A stretch of 64,000 nt of DNA from positions 682,001 to 746,000 of the forward strand of contig CBDAUF010000002.1 of assembly GCA_965200535.1 (NCBI GenBank), read 5' to 3'. Each line of letters starts with the position of its first letter. The stretch's first letter is position 1. The notes beneath the pieces are model-generated. The model was not told the DNA's origin, made no database searches, and saw only the letters and a list, made by a program, of their open reading frames with translations. The DNA is from MPNO01 sp965200535 (GTDB lineage Bacteria; Pseudomonadota; Alphaproteobacteria; MPNO01). The translations under genes were made by a program, and so were the position numbers. Of this stretch, positions 8,337 to 17,430 are shown in pieces.

Positions 8337-9026
8337 TCAACACGGCCCCGAGAGTCGTTCGAGCCAGTCCGCGATATCGTGGGTCTGGTGGTGAATGTGC
8401 GGCCCTGCCGCGGCGTCTTCGTCCCAGGCCGCGCCGGTCCGCACCCAGACGGTGGTCATGCCCAGTTTCGCCGCCGGCGCGAGATTGTACGGAATGTCGT
8501 CCACCATCGCCGCCGTCTCCGCGTCGATGCCGTACCGCGCGCACAGGTCCCGGTAGCTCTCGATCTCCGGCTTGGGCCGGTAGCCCGCCGCCTCGATATC
8601 GTAGACCGCCTCGAAATGATCGCTCAACGCCAGCAGATCGAGAACCAGCCGTGCGTGGCTCGCGAAGGCGTTGGTGTAGATCACCTTGCGCCCGTCGAGG
8701 GCTGCGATGGCGTCCCGCATACGCGAGTCGGACCTGATCCCGGAATAGTCGAGCGCGCCCATATAGCTCTCGTACGTTCTCGGGTCGAGGCCGTGGTTCA
8801 GCATGAGTCCGCGCAGCGTTAGGCCGTACTTGCGGAAATAGTCCTTCTGGATCTCGTAGGCCTCGTCGGTATCGACGCCAAGGAAGTCCGACACGAAACT
8901 CCGCATCCGCCGGTCGAGTTCGGAGTACATCGGCGGCGGTACCCGATAGAGCGTGTTGTCGAGGTCGAACACCCAGGTCTCGATGCCGTCGACGCTGCGC
9001 ATTTCGGTTTCCTGGTTCTGGCTCAT
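8337..9026 (-). CDS. HAD-family hydrolase, pyrimidine 5'-nucleotidase type
   Basis: 229 residues. Motif I FDLDNTLY supplies the nucleophile Asp21 and the acid/base Asp23. Motif II is KVIYTNAF (Thr), motif III the Lys of YRPKPEIESY, and motif IV AAMVDDIPYNL (paired Asp). The cap pattern (YRVPPPMYSELDRRM and YFRKYGLTLRGL) matches the Sdt1/YjjG-like pyrimidine 5'-nucleotidase branch, often found between argB and dapD in alphaproteobacteria. The exact substrate cannot be read from the sequence. It lies 60 bases before dapD and 61 bases after argB, all on one strand. Confidence 0.9.
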   Translation of the reverse strand: MSQNQETEMRSVDGIETWVFDLDNTLYRVPPPMYSELDRRMRSFVSDFLGVDTDEAYEIQKDYFRKYGLTLRGLMLNHGLDPRTYESYMGALDYSGIRSDSRMRDAIAALDGRKVIYTNAFASHARLVLDLLALSDHFEAVYDIEAAGYRPKPEIESYRDLCARYGIDAETAAMVDDIPYNLAPAAKLGMTTVWVRTGAAWDEDAAAGPHIHHQTHDIADWLERLSGPC

Positions 9027-9087
9027 GGAACTGTTTCCGGCGCTGCAAGGTGCCCGGCAGGTGGGATGACGCGGCCGTCCGTCCGCT

Positions 9088-10044
9088 CTATGCGGCCGGC
9101 CGGCCGGCCTCGGATCGGATGAGGGTTCCCATGCCGCGCTCGGTGAACACTTCGAGCAGGATCGCGTGCGGCACTCTCCCGTCGAGGATGATCGCGGCCT
9201 CGACCGACTTGTCGACGGCGTCGAGGCAGGTCTCGATCTTCGGGATCATGCCGCCGGTAATCGTTCCTTCCCGGATACAGTCGCGCGCCTCGCGGGCGAT
9301 CATCTCTGCGATCAGGCCGCCGTCGCGGTCGAGCACGCCTTCGATGTCGGTAAGCATGAAGAGCCGCGCCGCGCCCATCGCCGCGGCGATGGCGCCCGCC
9401 ACCGTGTCGGCGTTGATGTTGTATGTCGTACCGTCCTCGCCGACGCCGATCGGAGCGACGACCGGGATGATCGACGAACGCTCCAGGGTCTCAAGGACCT
9501 CGGCATTGATTGCGACCGGTTCGCCGACGAAGCCGAGATCGAGCACTTTTTCGATGTTCGAATCCGACCGCCGGTCGATCTGCCGCAGCTTGCGGGCCCG
9601 GATCAGGTCCCCGTCCTTGCCGGACAGCCCGACGGCAACCCCGCCCGCCCGGTTGATCGCGGTGACGATCTGCTTGTTGATCGATCCGCTGAGCACCATC
9701 TCGACGATCTCGACTGTGGCCCGGTCGGTCACCCGCAGGCCGTCGACGAAGTCGCTCTTGATCTTGAGGCGCTCCAGCATCTCGCCGATCTGCGGGCCGC
9801 CGCCGTGGACCACGACCGGGTTGATGCCGATCCGCTTCAACAGGACGATGTCGCGCGCGAACTCCGCCGCCAGCGACGGATCGCCCATTGCATGGCCGCC
9901 GTACTTCACCACGAAGGTCCGGCCGGCGTAGATCCGCATGTAGGGCAGCGCCTCGGACAGGGTGGCAGCCTTCGCCAGCCACATCGCGTGATCGGCCTCG
10001 TTCGGGCCTCCGGGTTCGGCGGTCGGTGTCTCGGCGCGCGTCAT
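9088..10044 (-). CDS. argB: acetylglutamate kinase
   Basis: 318 residues from the ATG at 10044. A much longer open frame on this strand runs on through engB and yidC but is a shadow. ArgB phosphorylates N-acetylglutamate, the second step of arginine synthesis. Family motifs are FVVKYGGHAMG, VVVHGGGPQIGEML (substrate and nucleotide loops), and the C-terminal IIPKIETCLDAV...GRVPHAILLE. Alphaproteobacterial ArgB is usually arginine-inhibited and PII-responsive, which I cannot test here. The gene starts 11 bases after the engB stop, so they are probably co-transcribed. Confidence 0.97.
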   Translation of the reverse strand: MTRAETPTAEPGGPNEADHAMWLAKAATLSEALPYMRIYAGRTFVVKYGGHAMGDPSLAAEFARDIVLLKRIGINPVVVHGGGPQIGEMLERLKIKSDFVDGLRVTDRATVEIVEMVLSGSINKQIVTAINRAGGVAVGLSGKDGDLIRARKLRQIDRRSDSNIEKVLDLGFVGEPVAINAEVLETLERSSIIPVVAPIGVGEDGTTYNINADTVAGAIAAAMGAARLFMLTDIEGVLDRDGGLIAEMIAREARDCIREGTITGGMIPKIETCLDAVDKSVEAAIILDGRVPHAILLEVFTERGMGTLIRSEAGRPAA

Positions 10045-10055
10045 GGCGCGGCACT

Positions 10056-10739
10056 CTAGCCCAGGGGTCTGGCGCCGGCCAGCGCCGCGAGTTCGGCGCG
10101 GAGCCTCGGGATGCCTGCCCGCGACCGTGCACTGGTGACGATCAGCCGGGGATGCGCGGCAACATGGCCGGTGAGGCTCTCGCGCACCGAGTCCTCGATC
10201 GACCGCAGCATCCGGTCCGTCGTCTTGTCGGCCTTGGTGAGCACGCCCTGGAACGATACCCCGGTCTCGTCGAGCATCGTCATCAGTGCGCGGTCGCTGT
10301 CGTTCAGGCCGTGGCGGGCGTCGATCAGGAGGCAGAGCCGCTTGAGCGCCGCGCGGCCCCTGAGATAGGCCCGGACCAGCCGGTTCCAGCGTGCGATGTC
10401 GGTTTTTGCGGCCCGCGCATAGCCATAGCCCGGCAGGTCGACGAGCATCAGCCGGCCGCCCAGGTCGAAAAAGTTCAACTGGCGGGTGCGCCCCGGCGTG
10501 CGCGAGATTCGCGCCAGCGACCGGCGCCCGGTGAGCGCGTTGATCAGCGTCGATTTGCCGACATTGGAGCGTCCTGCGAAGGCGACTTCGGACAGGGCCG
10601 ACGGCGGAAGCGCATCGATCGACGCGACCCCGGCGATGAAATCGCAGCGCCCGGCAAAAAGGCGGCGGCCGTCCTCGATGGCCGCGTCCGCGTCGCTGCC
10701 ATCCTCGGCCGTTCCCGTCCGGTTGTCCGTCCTCTCCAT
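10056..10739 (-). CDS. engB: ribosome biogenesis GTP-binding protein EngB (YsxC/YihA)
   Basis: 227 residues. TrmE-Era-EngA-YihA class GTPase needed for large-subunit assembly in model bacteria. The G1 P-loop GRSNVGKS (56-63), G2-region SRTPGRTRQLNFF, G3 DLPGYGYA and G4 TKADK are all visible, with SARSRAGI as G5. The N-terminus has a 20-30 residue acidic extension (TAEDGSDADAAIEDG). It follows yidC by 12 bases and precedes argB by 11, the standard alphaproteobacterial order. Confidence 0.96.
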   Translation of the reverse strand: MERTDNRTGTAEDGSDADAAIEDGRRLFAGRCDFIAGVASIDALPPSALSEVAFAGRSNVGKSTLINALTGRRSLARISRTPGRTRQLNFFDLGGRLMLVDLPGYGYARAAKTDIARWNRLVRAYLRGRAALKRLCLLIDARHGLNDSDRALMTMLDETGVSFQGVLTKADKTTDRMLRSIEDSVRESLTGHVAAHPRLIVTSARSRAGIPRLRAELAALAGARPLG

Positions 10740-10751
10740 TGCGCGCCGCGC

Positions 10752-12758
10752 TCAGGACGTGCTGCGGGTCGGTCGTTTGCGCTTGTTTCCGCCGGTGCGC
10801 TTGTTTCCGCTGGCGCGGCGTTTGGTCCGGGGCGGCGCCGCGTCTGCCTCCGAACTCTCGCGGCGCCGTTTCGCCTTGGCCGGCCCCGATGAACGCTTGC
10901 CGTCCCCGGCCGCTTCCGAGCCCGCGGGTGTGCCTGCGCCCGATCCCGCCTTGGTTCTGCCGCCGGGCAGTGCGACCGTCTGGCCCGACATCGTCACCCC
11001 CATCTGACGCATGATGATCCACTGCTGGGCGATCGACAGAAGGTTGTTCCATGCCCAGTAGATCACCAGTCCGGCGGGGAATTGCCCGAGCATGAAGGTG
11101 AAGACGATGGGCAGCATCAGGAAGATTTTCGCCTGCGTCGGGTCGGCCGGCTGCGGGTTCAGCTTTTGCTGCAGATACATGGTTCCGCCCATGATGAGCG
11201 GCCAGATGCCGATATTGGCGATCTGGAGGATCTCGGGGACTGTCCAGTCGATCAGCCCGAACACGGTGAGAATGCCCAGCGGATCCGGCGCCGACAGGTC
11301 CTGGATCCAGCCGAAGAACGGCGCGTGGCGCATCTCGATCGAGACGAACAGCACCTTGTAGAGGGCGAAGAAAACCGGGATCTGGATCAGGATCGGGAAA
11401 CAGCCGCTGACCGGATTGGCGTTTTCCTTCTTGTAGAGGGCCATCATCTCCTGGTTCTGGCGGGCCCGGTCTTCCTTGAAGCGGTCGCGGATCTCCATCA
11501 TCTTGGGCTGCAGCTTCTTGAGCCGGCTCATCGCCCTGTACGACTTGTTGGCGAGCGGGAAGAAGGCGATCTTGATCAGGACGGTGAGCAGAAGGATCGC
11601 GACTCCGAAATTGCCGATGATTCGGTTGAAATACTCCAGCACGTAGAAAATCGGCTTTGTCAGGAAGTAGAACCAGCCGAAATCGACCGCCAGGTCGAAG
11701 TTGACGATCCCGAGGTCCGCCTCGTAGGCATCGAGGAGACGCACCTCCTTGGCGCCGGCGAACAGCCGCTTCGTGACCTCCGCCGTCGCCCCGGGCTGAA
11801 TGCTCAGCGTCTCGCCGAGGACGTCCACCTGGTACTTGTCGCGCCGGTCCTGGAGGGTGTGGACGAAACGGCTGGCGATGCTCGCTTCCTGGTCGGGGAT
11901 CAGCGCCGCCAGCCAGTATTTGTCGGTTATGCCGATCCATCCGCCGACACTGGTCTGCGCGATCTTGCCGTCGTCCTCATCGGACACGTCGTCGTAGTCG
12001 ACCTCCTTCAGCGTCTCGCCGAAAACGCCGAGCAGCCCCTCGTGCAGGATCCAGAAGCCGAACGTATCCGGCGTGTCGGTGCGCGAGATCAGCCCGTAAG
12101 GCTGGAGCGCGACCGCGCGCGGGCCGCGGTTGGTCACGCGCTGGGTGACGGTGAACATGTAATCGGCGTCGAGCGCGATCTCCTGGGTGAAGACCAGCCC
12201 CTCGCCGTTGTCCCAGGAAAGGGTCACCGGGCGGTCCGGCGTGAGCGTGTCCCCGACGGCGGACCACACCGTCTGCGGCGACGGAGTCGCGACGGCGGGG
12301 TCGGCTGGCACCCAGCCGAACTGGGCGAAGTAGGGCGACGACGAGCCGGGCGGGATGAACAGGCTGATCTGCGCGCTGTCGTCCTCGAGGGTTTCCCGGT
12401 ATTCGGTGAGCAGCAGGTCGTCGATCCGCGCGCCTTTTAGGGAGAGCGAGCCGCTGAGCCGGCGCGAGTCGATCTTGACCCGCGGTTCCGGTGCGGCGGA
12501 AGGCGTCGACGTGCCGGCGTCTGCGGACGGAACCCCGGCCCTCGCGCCCGGCGGGGCGACTCCGACGCCGGGTACGCCGGGCGGCGATGCCGACGGTTCG
12601 GCGGTCCCGGCGGTTTCCGCGGCCGCCCGGCGTTCGGCTTCCGCCGCCTGCCGCGCCGCCTGTTCGCGCTCGAGGCGCGGCTGTTCGAACAGGAACTGGT
12701 AGCCGAGCAGGATCGCCACCGAAAAGACGATCGCGAACAGGAGGTTGCGCTGGTCCAC
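10752..12758 (-). CDS. yidC: membrane protein insertase YidC
   Basis: 668 residues, long for the family. It inserts inner-membrane proteins alone or with SecYEG. The start is GTG at 12758 (DQRNLLFAIVFSVAILLGY, first membrane anchor). Then comes an Ala/Pro-rich linker of about 65 residues, the periplasmic P1 beta-super-sandwich domain (about 90-370), and the conserved insertase core with hydrophobic segments including FGVAILLLTVLIKIAFFPL, whose Lys-like hydrophilic groove residue lies among them. The C-terminus (about 600-668) is strongly basic (KAKRRRES..., TKRRASGNKRTGGNKRKR), as in YidC forms that bind ribosomes. It follows yidD by 10 bases. Confidence 0.96.
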   Translation of the reverse strand: MDQRNLLFAIVFSVAILLGYQFLFEQPRLEREQAARQAAEAERRAAAETAGTAEPSASPPGVPGVGVAPPGARAGVPSADAGTSTPSAAPEPRVKIDSRRLSGSLSLKGARIDDLLLTEYRETLEDDSAQISLFIPPGSSSPYFAQFGWVPADPAVATPSPQTVWSAVGDTLTPDRPVTLSWDNGEGLVFTQEIALDADYMFTVTQRVTNRGPRAVALQPYGLISRTDTPDTFGFWILHEGLLGVFGETLKEVDYDDVSDEDDGKIAQTSVGGWIGITDKYWLAALIPDQEASIASRFVHTLQDRRDKYQVDVLGETLSIQPGATAEVTKRLFAGAKEVRLLDAYEADLGIVNFDLAVDFGWFYFLTKPIFYVLEYFNRIIGNFGVAILLLTVLIKIAFFPLANKSYRAMSRLKKLQPKMMEIRDRFKEDRARQNQEMMALYKKENANPVSGCFPILIQIPVFFALYKVLFVSIEMRHAPFFGWIQDLSAPDPLGILTVFGLIDWTVPEILQIANIGIWPLIMGGTMYLQQKLNPQPADPTQAKIFLMLPIVFTFMLGQFPAGLVIYWAWNNLLSIAQQWIIMRQMGVTMSGQTVALPGGRTKAGSGAGTPAGSEAAGDGKRSSGPAKAKRRRESSEADAAPPRTKRRASGNKRTGGNKRKRPTRSTS

Positions 12759-12768
12759 GGCGACGCTC

Positions 12769-13026
12769 CTAGCGCGCGCGCCGCCAGGGCAGGCTCACGC
12801 GCTCCGGCACCGGGTCGGGGCCGCAGCCGCCCCAGGGATTGCATCGGACGATGCGGACGACGGCGAGCCACGCGCCGAGCAGCGGGCCGTGGCGGTCGAG
12901 TGCCTGGATGGCGTAGCCCGAACAGGTCGGCTGGAAACGGCAACTCATCGGCAGCACCGGAGAGATCATCCAGCGGTAGACCCAGATGGGCGCCTTCAGG
13001 AGGCCGGAGATAGCCCTATCGATCAC
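12769..13026 (-). CDS. yidD: membrane protein insertion efficiency factor YidD
   Basis: 85 residues with a GTG start at 13026. YidD is a small inner-membrane-associated protein that aids YidC-dependent insertion. Family signatures are YRWMISPVLPMSCRFQPTCS with the conserved cysteines, YAIQALDRHGPLLGAWLAV, and RIVRCNPWGGCGPDPVPE. It overlaps the rnpA 3' end by 11 bases and is followed 10 bases later by yidC, the canonical order. Confidence 0.96.
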   Translation of the reverse strand: MIDRAISGLLKAPIWVYRWMISPVLPMSCRFQPTCSGYAIQALDRHGPLLGAWLAVVRIVRCNPWGGCGPDPVPERVSLPWRRAR

Positions 13027-13411
13027 GCCCCGCCCCGTTTCTGCGCCGTCCCGTCCCGCGGCTGCCCTCAGGAGTCCCGGCGCGCCGGACGGCGTCCTCG
13101 AGGTCCTGCACCAGCGCCGCGAAGGGGCGGGATACCGTCTCCCGCCGCCCGATCAGCACGTAGTCGCCGGCCTGACGCGCGCCGCCCTGCAGCACCTGCT
13201 CCGCGGCGGCGCGCAGACGCCGGCGCGTCCGGTTGCGGGCGACCGCATTGCCGACCTTGCGACTGACTGTGAAGCCGACCCGAACGCCTCCTGCCGGCGG
13301 ATCCGCTTGCCGGTCGGCGCGAACCTGGAGGATCAACCCCGGCGTCACCGACTTCACCCCGCTGCGCGCCGCGCGCAGGAAGTCGCGCCGTTTCTTCAGT
13401 GTCTCGAGCAC
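13016..13411 (-). CDS. rnpA: ribonuclease P protein component
   Basis: 131 residues from a GTG at 13411 (MLETLKKRRDFLRAARSG), ten bases after the rpmH stop. A longer open frame upstream lies inside rpmH. The protein subunit helps RNase P RNA bind and cut pre-tRNA 5' leaders. The RNA-binding motif VGNAVARNRTRRRLRAAAEQ (RNR motif) is intact, as is the N-terminal LKKRRDF. The C-terminus after DLEDAVRRAGT is a low-complexity Arg/Gly tail. It overlaps yidD by 11 bases. Confidence 0.94.
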   Translation of the reverse strand: MLETLKKRRDFLRAARSGVKSVTPGLILQVRADRQADPPAGGVRVGFTVSRKVGNAVARNRTRRRLRAAAEQVLQGGARQAGDYVLIGRRETVSRPFAALVQDLEDAVRRAGTPEGSRGTGRRRNGAGRDR

Positions 13412-13421
13412 GGCGGCGCGC

Positions 13422-13556
13422 TCAGGCCGACAGACGCTTGCGACCCTTGGCGCGGCGGTTCGACAAAATCCTGCGGCCGCCCACGGTTGCGCGTCGGGCA
13501 CGATATCCGTGGCGCCGTTTGCGGACCAGGACGCTCGGCTGAAAAGTGCGTTTCAA
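13422..13556 (-). CDS. rpmH: 50S ribosomal protein L34 (TTG start)
   Basis: 44 residues, the usual length for L34, ending in the conserved basic tail GGRRILSNRRAKGRKRLSA. The conserved N-terminus KRTFQPS is preceded by TTG at 13556-13554, not ATG, and there is no in-frame ATG or GTG close by. A GGAG ribosome-binding site sits seven bases before the TTG, which supports it as the true start. It heads the rpmH-rnpA-yidD-yidC-engB-argB run. A good sigma-70-type promoter lies 43 bases upstream. Confidence 0.95.
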   Translation of the reverse strand: MKRTFQPSVLVRKRRHGYRARRATVGGRRILSNRRAKGRKRLSA

Positions 13557-13598
13557 GGCGAAACTCCAGGCTCGGACCGAGTCCGAAACAAGGCCCGC

Positions 13599-13627
13599 TG
13601 TATAGGGTTTCCCCCCGGTCGAGTCAA
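13599..13627 (-). promoter_or_regulatory. probable housekeeping promoter of rpmH
   Basis: Read on the minus strand, TTGACT (13627-13622) and TATACA (13604-13599) are separated by exactly 17 bases. They lie 43 bases upstream of the rpmH start. This is a near-consensus sigma-70-type promoter and the most likely origin of the rpmH-yidC-argB transcript. Confidence 0.7.
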
Positions 13628-13648
13628 TGCGCCAAGGGGCCGGGGCGT

Positions 13649-15289
13649 TTACGGCGAGAGTGCGTCCTCGATGCCTGGGGGATAGAGCGATGCCACCCTG
13701 GCGCCGCCGAAGGTCTGCCAGCTTACCAGCTCGTTGGGATCGTCGAGATGAAGCTCGAAAACGACCTCCCTGGTCTCGTCTCGTTTCATCTCGCGGATGC
13801 GCGTCCAGTAGGGCATGTCGTTGGGATGCCATTCCTCGCGCTTCCATTCATTCCAGGTGAGGTCCCCGACGTTGCAGGTGCGGGTCAACTGTTCGCGCTG
13901 CGGCAGACAGGTGGAATCGATGATGAACATGTTGTCGTTGGGGAGGCGGTGGGCATCGCCCATCGCCCAGGAGATCACGCGGTCGGGATCGTCGTCGTCC
14001 GATGACGTCCAGACCTCTCGGACGGTCCGGCTGTCCTCGTCGACCGCGTATTCGATGGCCCGGGCGAAGCATTCGTGCGGCGCCGCCTGGGGGTCGTAGG
14101 GCTGGGCGCGGCACAGGCCGTTGTCGTACATCACGATGGTTCGATCGACCGTCACCCGGGGGTTGTGGCCGTGATAGTGCCAGCGCAGATCGTGCGCCGG
14201 TTCCAGCAGTTTTTCCTTCTGCGGGCTTTTCCAGTTGCCGTGATCGCCGAGGATCCACCGGATCCGGTCGGACTCCTTGTCGATCTTGATGATCGCGTCC
14301 TGATGGCGCAGCGAGACGATCACGCTGTCGTCCACAGGATCGTAGGTGATGCCGTTCCCGTGGGTCCAGTCGAGATGCCTGGGGAATCCGCGATTGTGCC
14401 AGTAGACCTCCATCAGGTGGTACGACCAGCGGTACACGTCGAGATGGTCGAACGTATCCCAGCTCCAGACGATTTCCCCTTCGGGCGTGAACTCGACGAA
14501 CCGGTCGCCGACGACGGGCTGGGTCGCCCGCGGCGCATCGGGGTCGGTTTCGCTGGTGAAATAGTTGTCGATCATCCGCGCGTTCGCGGTCATCGCCAGG
14601 AAATTGCCGTTCGGCATCTGGTGCGGCTGGTGGTGCATGCTGGCCGCCGCGATGGGGATCGCCCCCTCGACCGGCCCGGCCGGCCGGCCGGAAGCGTAGA
14701 ACATGCGGATCACGTTCCCGGTCATGTCCATCTCGACCGACCGGAAATCGACATGGTGAAAGAACAGGTTGCCGTTGGCGAGTTGGTGGACACCGGCAAT
14801 CCGCGCCTCCGAACGGAAATACCAGACGACCTCCCCCTCCTCGTCGAGGGCCATCAGCAACCCCCAGCGGGTGGTGAAACGGACCTGCGCCGGTGTCATG
14901 AAAGACTGCCGGCTGTTCACCCGGCGGCGCACGCTCAGGAGCGTGAGGCCGGGCTGCATCTGCGAGGTGCGCGCCGATCTAACGGTAATCGTCGGCCATT
15001 CGGCGCTGTCCGCGGGGAGGGGCGGTGTGCGGTAGACCAGCGTCACCGGCGCCGCATCGCCCGCCTTCACCGTGATGCGATGGTCGGTGTCGGCCCGCAT
15101 ACCCACGATCGGCAGGCCTTCGGCGGGATTGCAGTCGGCGCCGTAGACGACCGAGCGGGTCCGGCGGCCGTCGTCGATCGTGAGCCTGGTCGCGGCCGGA
15201 GCGGCGGTCTCGAAGCGGACGAAGGCCACGAGCGGGACGTTCGGGTTGGGGTTCTTCTCGACAACCGGCGCGGTCAGAAACGCGGTCAT
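13649..15289 (-). CDS. arylsulfotransferase (ASST)-family protein
   Basis: 546 residues. The middle and C-terminal parts match the six-bladed ASST fold. Conserved stretches that carry the family's histidines and arginine are MHHQPHQMPNGNF, DWTHGNGITYDP, VIVSLRHQDAIIKID and the later HYHGHNPRV. An Ig-like N-terminal segment precedes them. Characterised members move sulfate between phenols through a sulfo-histidine intermediate in the periplasm, but this protein shows no signal peptide, so its location and true substrate are open. It lies 33 bases downstream of the tctAB fusion on the same strand, suggesting that a transported acid and this enzyme are used together. Family fairly sure; activity inferred. 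Confidence 0.78.
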   Translation of the reverse strand: MTAFLTAPVVEKNPNPNVPLVAFVRFETAAPAATRLTIDDGRRTRSVVYGADCNPAEGLPIVGMRADTDHRITVKAGDAAPVTLVYRTPPLPADSAEWPTITVRSARTSQMQPGLTLLSVRRRVNSRQSFMTPAQVRFTTRWGLLMALDEEGEVVWYFRSEARIAGVHQLANGNLFFHHVDFRSVEMDMTGNVIRMFYASGRPAGPVEGAIPIAAASMHHQPHQMPNGNFLAMTANARMIDNYFTSETDPDAPRATQPVVGDRFVEFTPEGEIVWSWDTFDHLDVYRWSYHLMEVYWHNRGFPRHLDWTHGNGITYDPVDDSVIVSLRHQDAIIKIDKESDRIRWILGDHGNWKSPQKEKLLEPAHDLRWHYHGHNPRVTVDRTIVMYDNGLCRAQPYDPQAAPHECFARAIEYAVDEDSRTVREVWTSSDDDDPDRVISWAMGDAHRLPNDNMFIIDSTCLPQREQLTRTCNVGDLTWNEWKREEWHPNDMPYWTRIREMKRDETREVVFELHLDDPNELVSWQTFGGARVASLYPPGIEDALSP

Positions 15290-15322
15290 TTTAGTCTCCG
15301 TGGAACGTCCTGCGGTCCGCGG

Positions 15323-17347
15323 CTAGAGAATGAGCCATTCGGGCAGCCAGGCGGGGAAGGGCGCCGACATTATCGCGTGCGCCAGAGGTTCGTGAAATGT
15401 CATGCGGATTATGCGGTCATAGAACCAGACCATCAGCGCCCATACGGCCAGCGCGTAAACGGCGGCAACGGATGTCCGCATCCCGCCCCAGGTCAGCAGA
15501 TAGGCGAACACGAATATCGGCAGGGCGAGCTTCTGGCCGATGACGAAGGCGAGGACGATCGTTGCCGCGAGCCATGCCAGGAACAGAATCGACCGCGTCA
15601 GCATCGCCTGGTTCGCACCGGCGTCGATCAGCGTGCGCAGCCCCGAAGCGAGTTCTGCGCGCAGCGACCGCGCGTCCCTGAGCAGCGCAACCGCCGCGAG
15701 GGCGACCCCAGGCATCGCCATGACCAAGGGAAATTGCCCGACCTCTCTCGTCCATCCGGCGGCGGTCCACGCCGCGGCGGCGAACACCGCAAGGAAAAGC
15801 AGGGAGACCGGGAACGACATCAACGGGTTTCTCGCCCGTCCCTCGCCAATCTGCGAGGCGCCCGCTTCCGCGTTCGACCTGATCGTGCTGCGCGCCGAGA
15901 GAACGATGGTCAAGATGCCGAGCGCGAGGACGATGAGAACGATCGGATTGCCGAGCCATCCGATGCCGTCGTAGGTCCGCATGCTGAGCAGGAAACGGTT
16001 CTCGACGATGGTGCCCAGAATCAGCCCGAGGATGAGCGGAGGCCGGGCCCATCCTCCGGCTTTCATCAGATAGCCGACGACGCCGAACAGGAAGCAGGTG
16101 ACCCAGGCTTCGATGGTCGAGAGGCCGCCGAGCCAGGCGCCCATGAACACGAACACGATGACGCCCGGAACCAGCAGATGCCCCGGCAGGAAGGCGAGCC
16201 GCGCCACCTGCCGGCTCCACACCATCAACAGCCCGGCCGCGACGAGATTGGCGATCACCAGCATCCACACCATCGAGAACGTGACGTGCAGTTCTGTCGT
16301 CAGCATGTCCGGGCCGGGCCGGATGTCCTGCAGGATCAGCGCGCTCAGCAGGATTGCGGTTCCCAGACTGCCGGGAATCGCGAAGGCGACCGCAGGGATC
16401 AGGGCGCCGCCCTTGGTCGCGTTGTTGGCGGCCTCCGGCGCGATGACGCCGCGGATATCGCCCTGGCCGAACCTGCTCTTGTCCCGCGCCGACTGCACCG
16501 CGTGGCCGTAGGCGACCCAATCGACGATCGCGGCTCCAAGGCCGGGCAGCATGCCGACATAGGTGCCGATGGCTGCGCAGCGAGTCGCCAGCCAGCCGTG
16601 CCGGACGGCATCTCGCACCCCGTCGCGGATGCTGCTGCCGCTATCCGCGCTCCGGGCTTCGCGGGCGATCGAAATGTTGCGGGTGGCCAGCTCCATGAGC
16701 TCCGGGATGGCAAAAATGCCGAGCACCACGGGAATGAGCGGCAGGCTGTCGACGAGAAATTCGAGATCCAGCGTGTAGCGCTCCTCCGCCACCGTCTGCG
16801 CGGTTCCCACCGTCGACAGCAGCAGCCCCATGGCGGCGGCGGCGAGACCCTTGACCATCGAGCCGCCGCTCAGTGCGCCCACCATGGCGAGCCCGAGAAG
16901 CGCGAGCGCGAATATCTCGGGCGAGCCGAAGGCGAGGATCAGCGGCTGAACGATGGGCAGGGAGACCGCCAGCGCGACCGCGCCGAAGACGCCGCCGTAG
17001 GCGGAGACCGCGAACGCGGCGCCGAATGCGCGCGGCGCCTCGCCGCGCTGGGCGAGGGGATACCCGTCGAGGATAGTCGCCTGCGACGCCGCGGTCCCTG
17101 GGATGCCGAGCATCACCGAGGCGATGGTGTCGCTGGTGGTGGTCACGGCAAACAGGCCGAGAAGCAGCGCGATGGCGCTCAGCGGCTCCATGTCGAAGGT
17201 GAACGGCAGCAGCAGCAGCATGCCGATGATGCCGCCGAGTCCGGGAACGGCCCCGAACCAGATACCGATGAAAATGCCGAGCGCGAGGAACGCCAGGACC
17301 TGCAATTCGAAGACCGACGCGAGGCCCGTGACCAGGGCGTCGAGCAT
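15323..17347 (-). CDS. tripartite tricarboxylate transporter, TctA fused to a TctB-like domain
   Basis: 674 residues, against about 500 for TctA alone. Residues 1 to about 490 are TctA: the glycine-rich motif FGAVPGLGGIIGMLLLLPF and its repeat GMLPGLGAAIVDW, with ten or more membrane segments. After a hydrophilic linker (about 490-515) four further hydrophobic segments follow (SLLFLAVFAAAAWTAAGW to YLLTWGGMRTSVAAVYALAV), ending in AVWALMVWFYDRII, the layout of the small TctB subunit. No separate tctB is seen, so the two membrane subunits appear to be one chain. It follows the binding-protein gene by 83 bases. Confidence 0.88.
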   Translation of the reverse strand: MLDALVTGLASVFELQVLAFLALGIFIGIWFGAVPGLGGIIGMLLLLPFTFDMEPLSAIALLLGLFAVTTTSDTIASVMLGIPGTAASQATILDGYPLAQRGEAPRAFGAAFAVSAYGGVFGAVALAVSLPIVQPLILAFGSPEIFALALLGLAMVGALSGGSMVKGLAAAAMGLLLSTVGTAQTVAEERYTLDLEFLVDSLPLIPVVLGIFAIPELMELATRNISIAREARSADSGSSIRDGVRDAVRHGWLATRCAAIGTYVGMLPGLGAAIVDWVAYGHAVQSARDKSRFGQGDIRGVIAPEAANNATKGGALIPAVAFAIPGSLGTAILLSALILQDIRPGPDMLTTELHVTFSMVWMLVIANLVAAGLLMVWSRQVARLAFLPGHLLVPGVIVFVFMGAWLGGLSTIEAWVTCFLFGVVGYLMKAGGWARPPLILGLILGTIVENRFLLSMRTYDGIGWLGNPIVLIVLALGILTIVLSARSTIRSNAEAGASQIGEGRARNPLMSFPVSLLFLAVFAAAAWTAAGWTREVGQFPLVMAMPGVALAAVALLRDARSLRAELASGLRTLIDAGANQAMLTRSILFLAWLAATIVLAFVIGQKLALPIFVFAYLLTWGGMRTSVAAVYALAVWALMVWFYDRIIRMTFHEPLAHAIMSAPFPAWLPEWLIL

Positions 17348-17430
17348 TGGCTATCGCCGGACGGGAGGCGGGGCGGACCGGGTCCGGGCGGGGCAGGGCC
17401 GGCCCCCGCCGCCCGCCGCGGACCCCTGCC

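Noticed and set aside
9088..11940. A 950-residue minus-strand open frame spanning argB, engB and yidC
   Set aside because: Only its C-terminal 318 residues (argB) are homologous to anything; the rest is an Arg/Pro/Gly-rich out-of-frame reading of engB and yidC.
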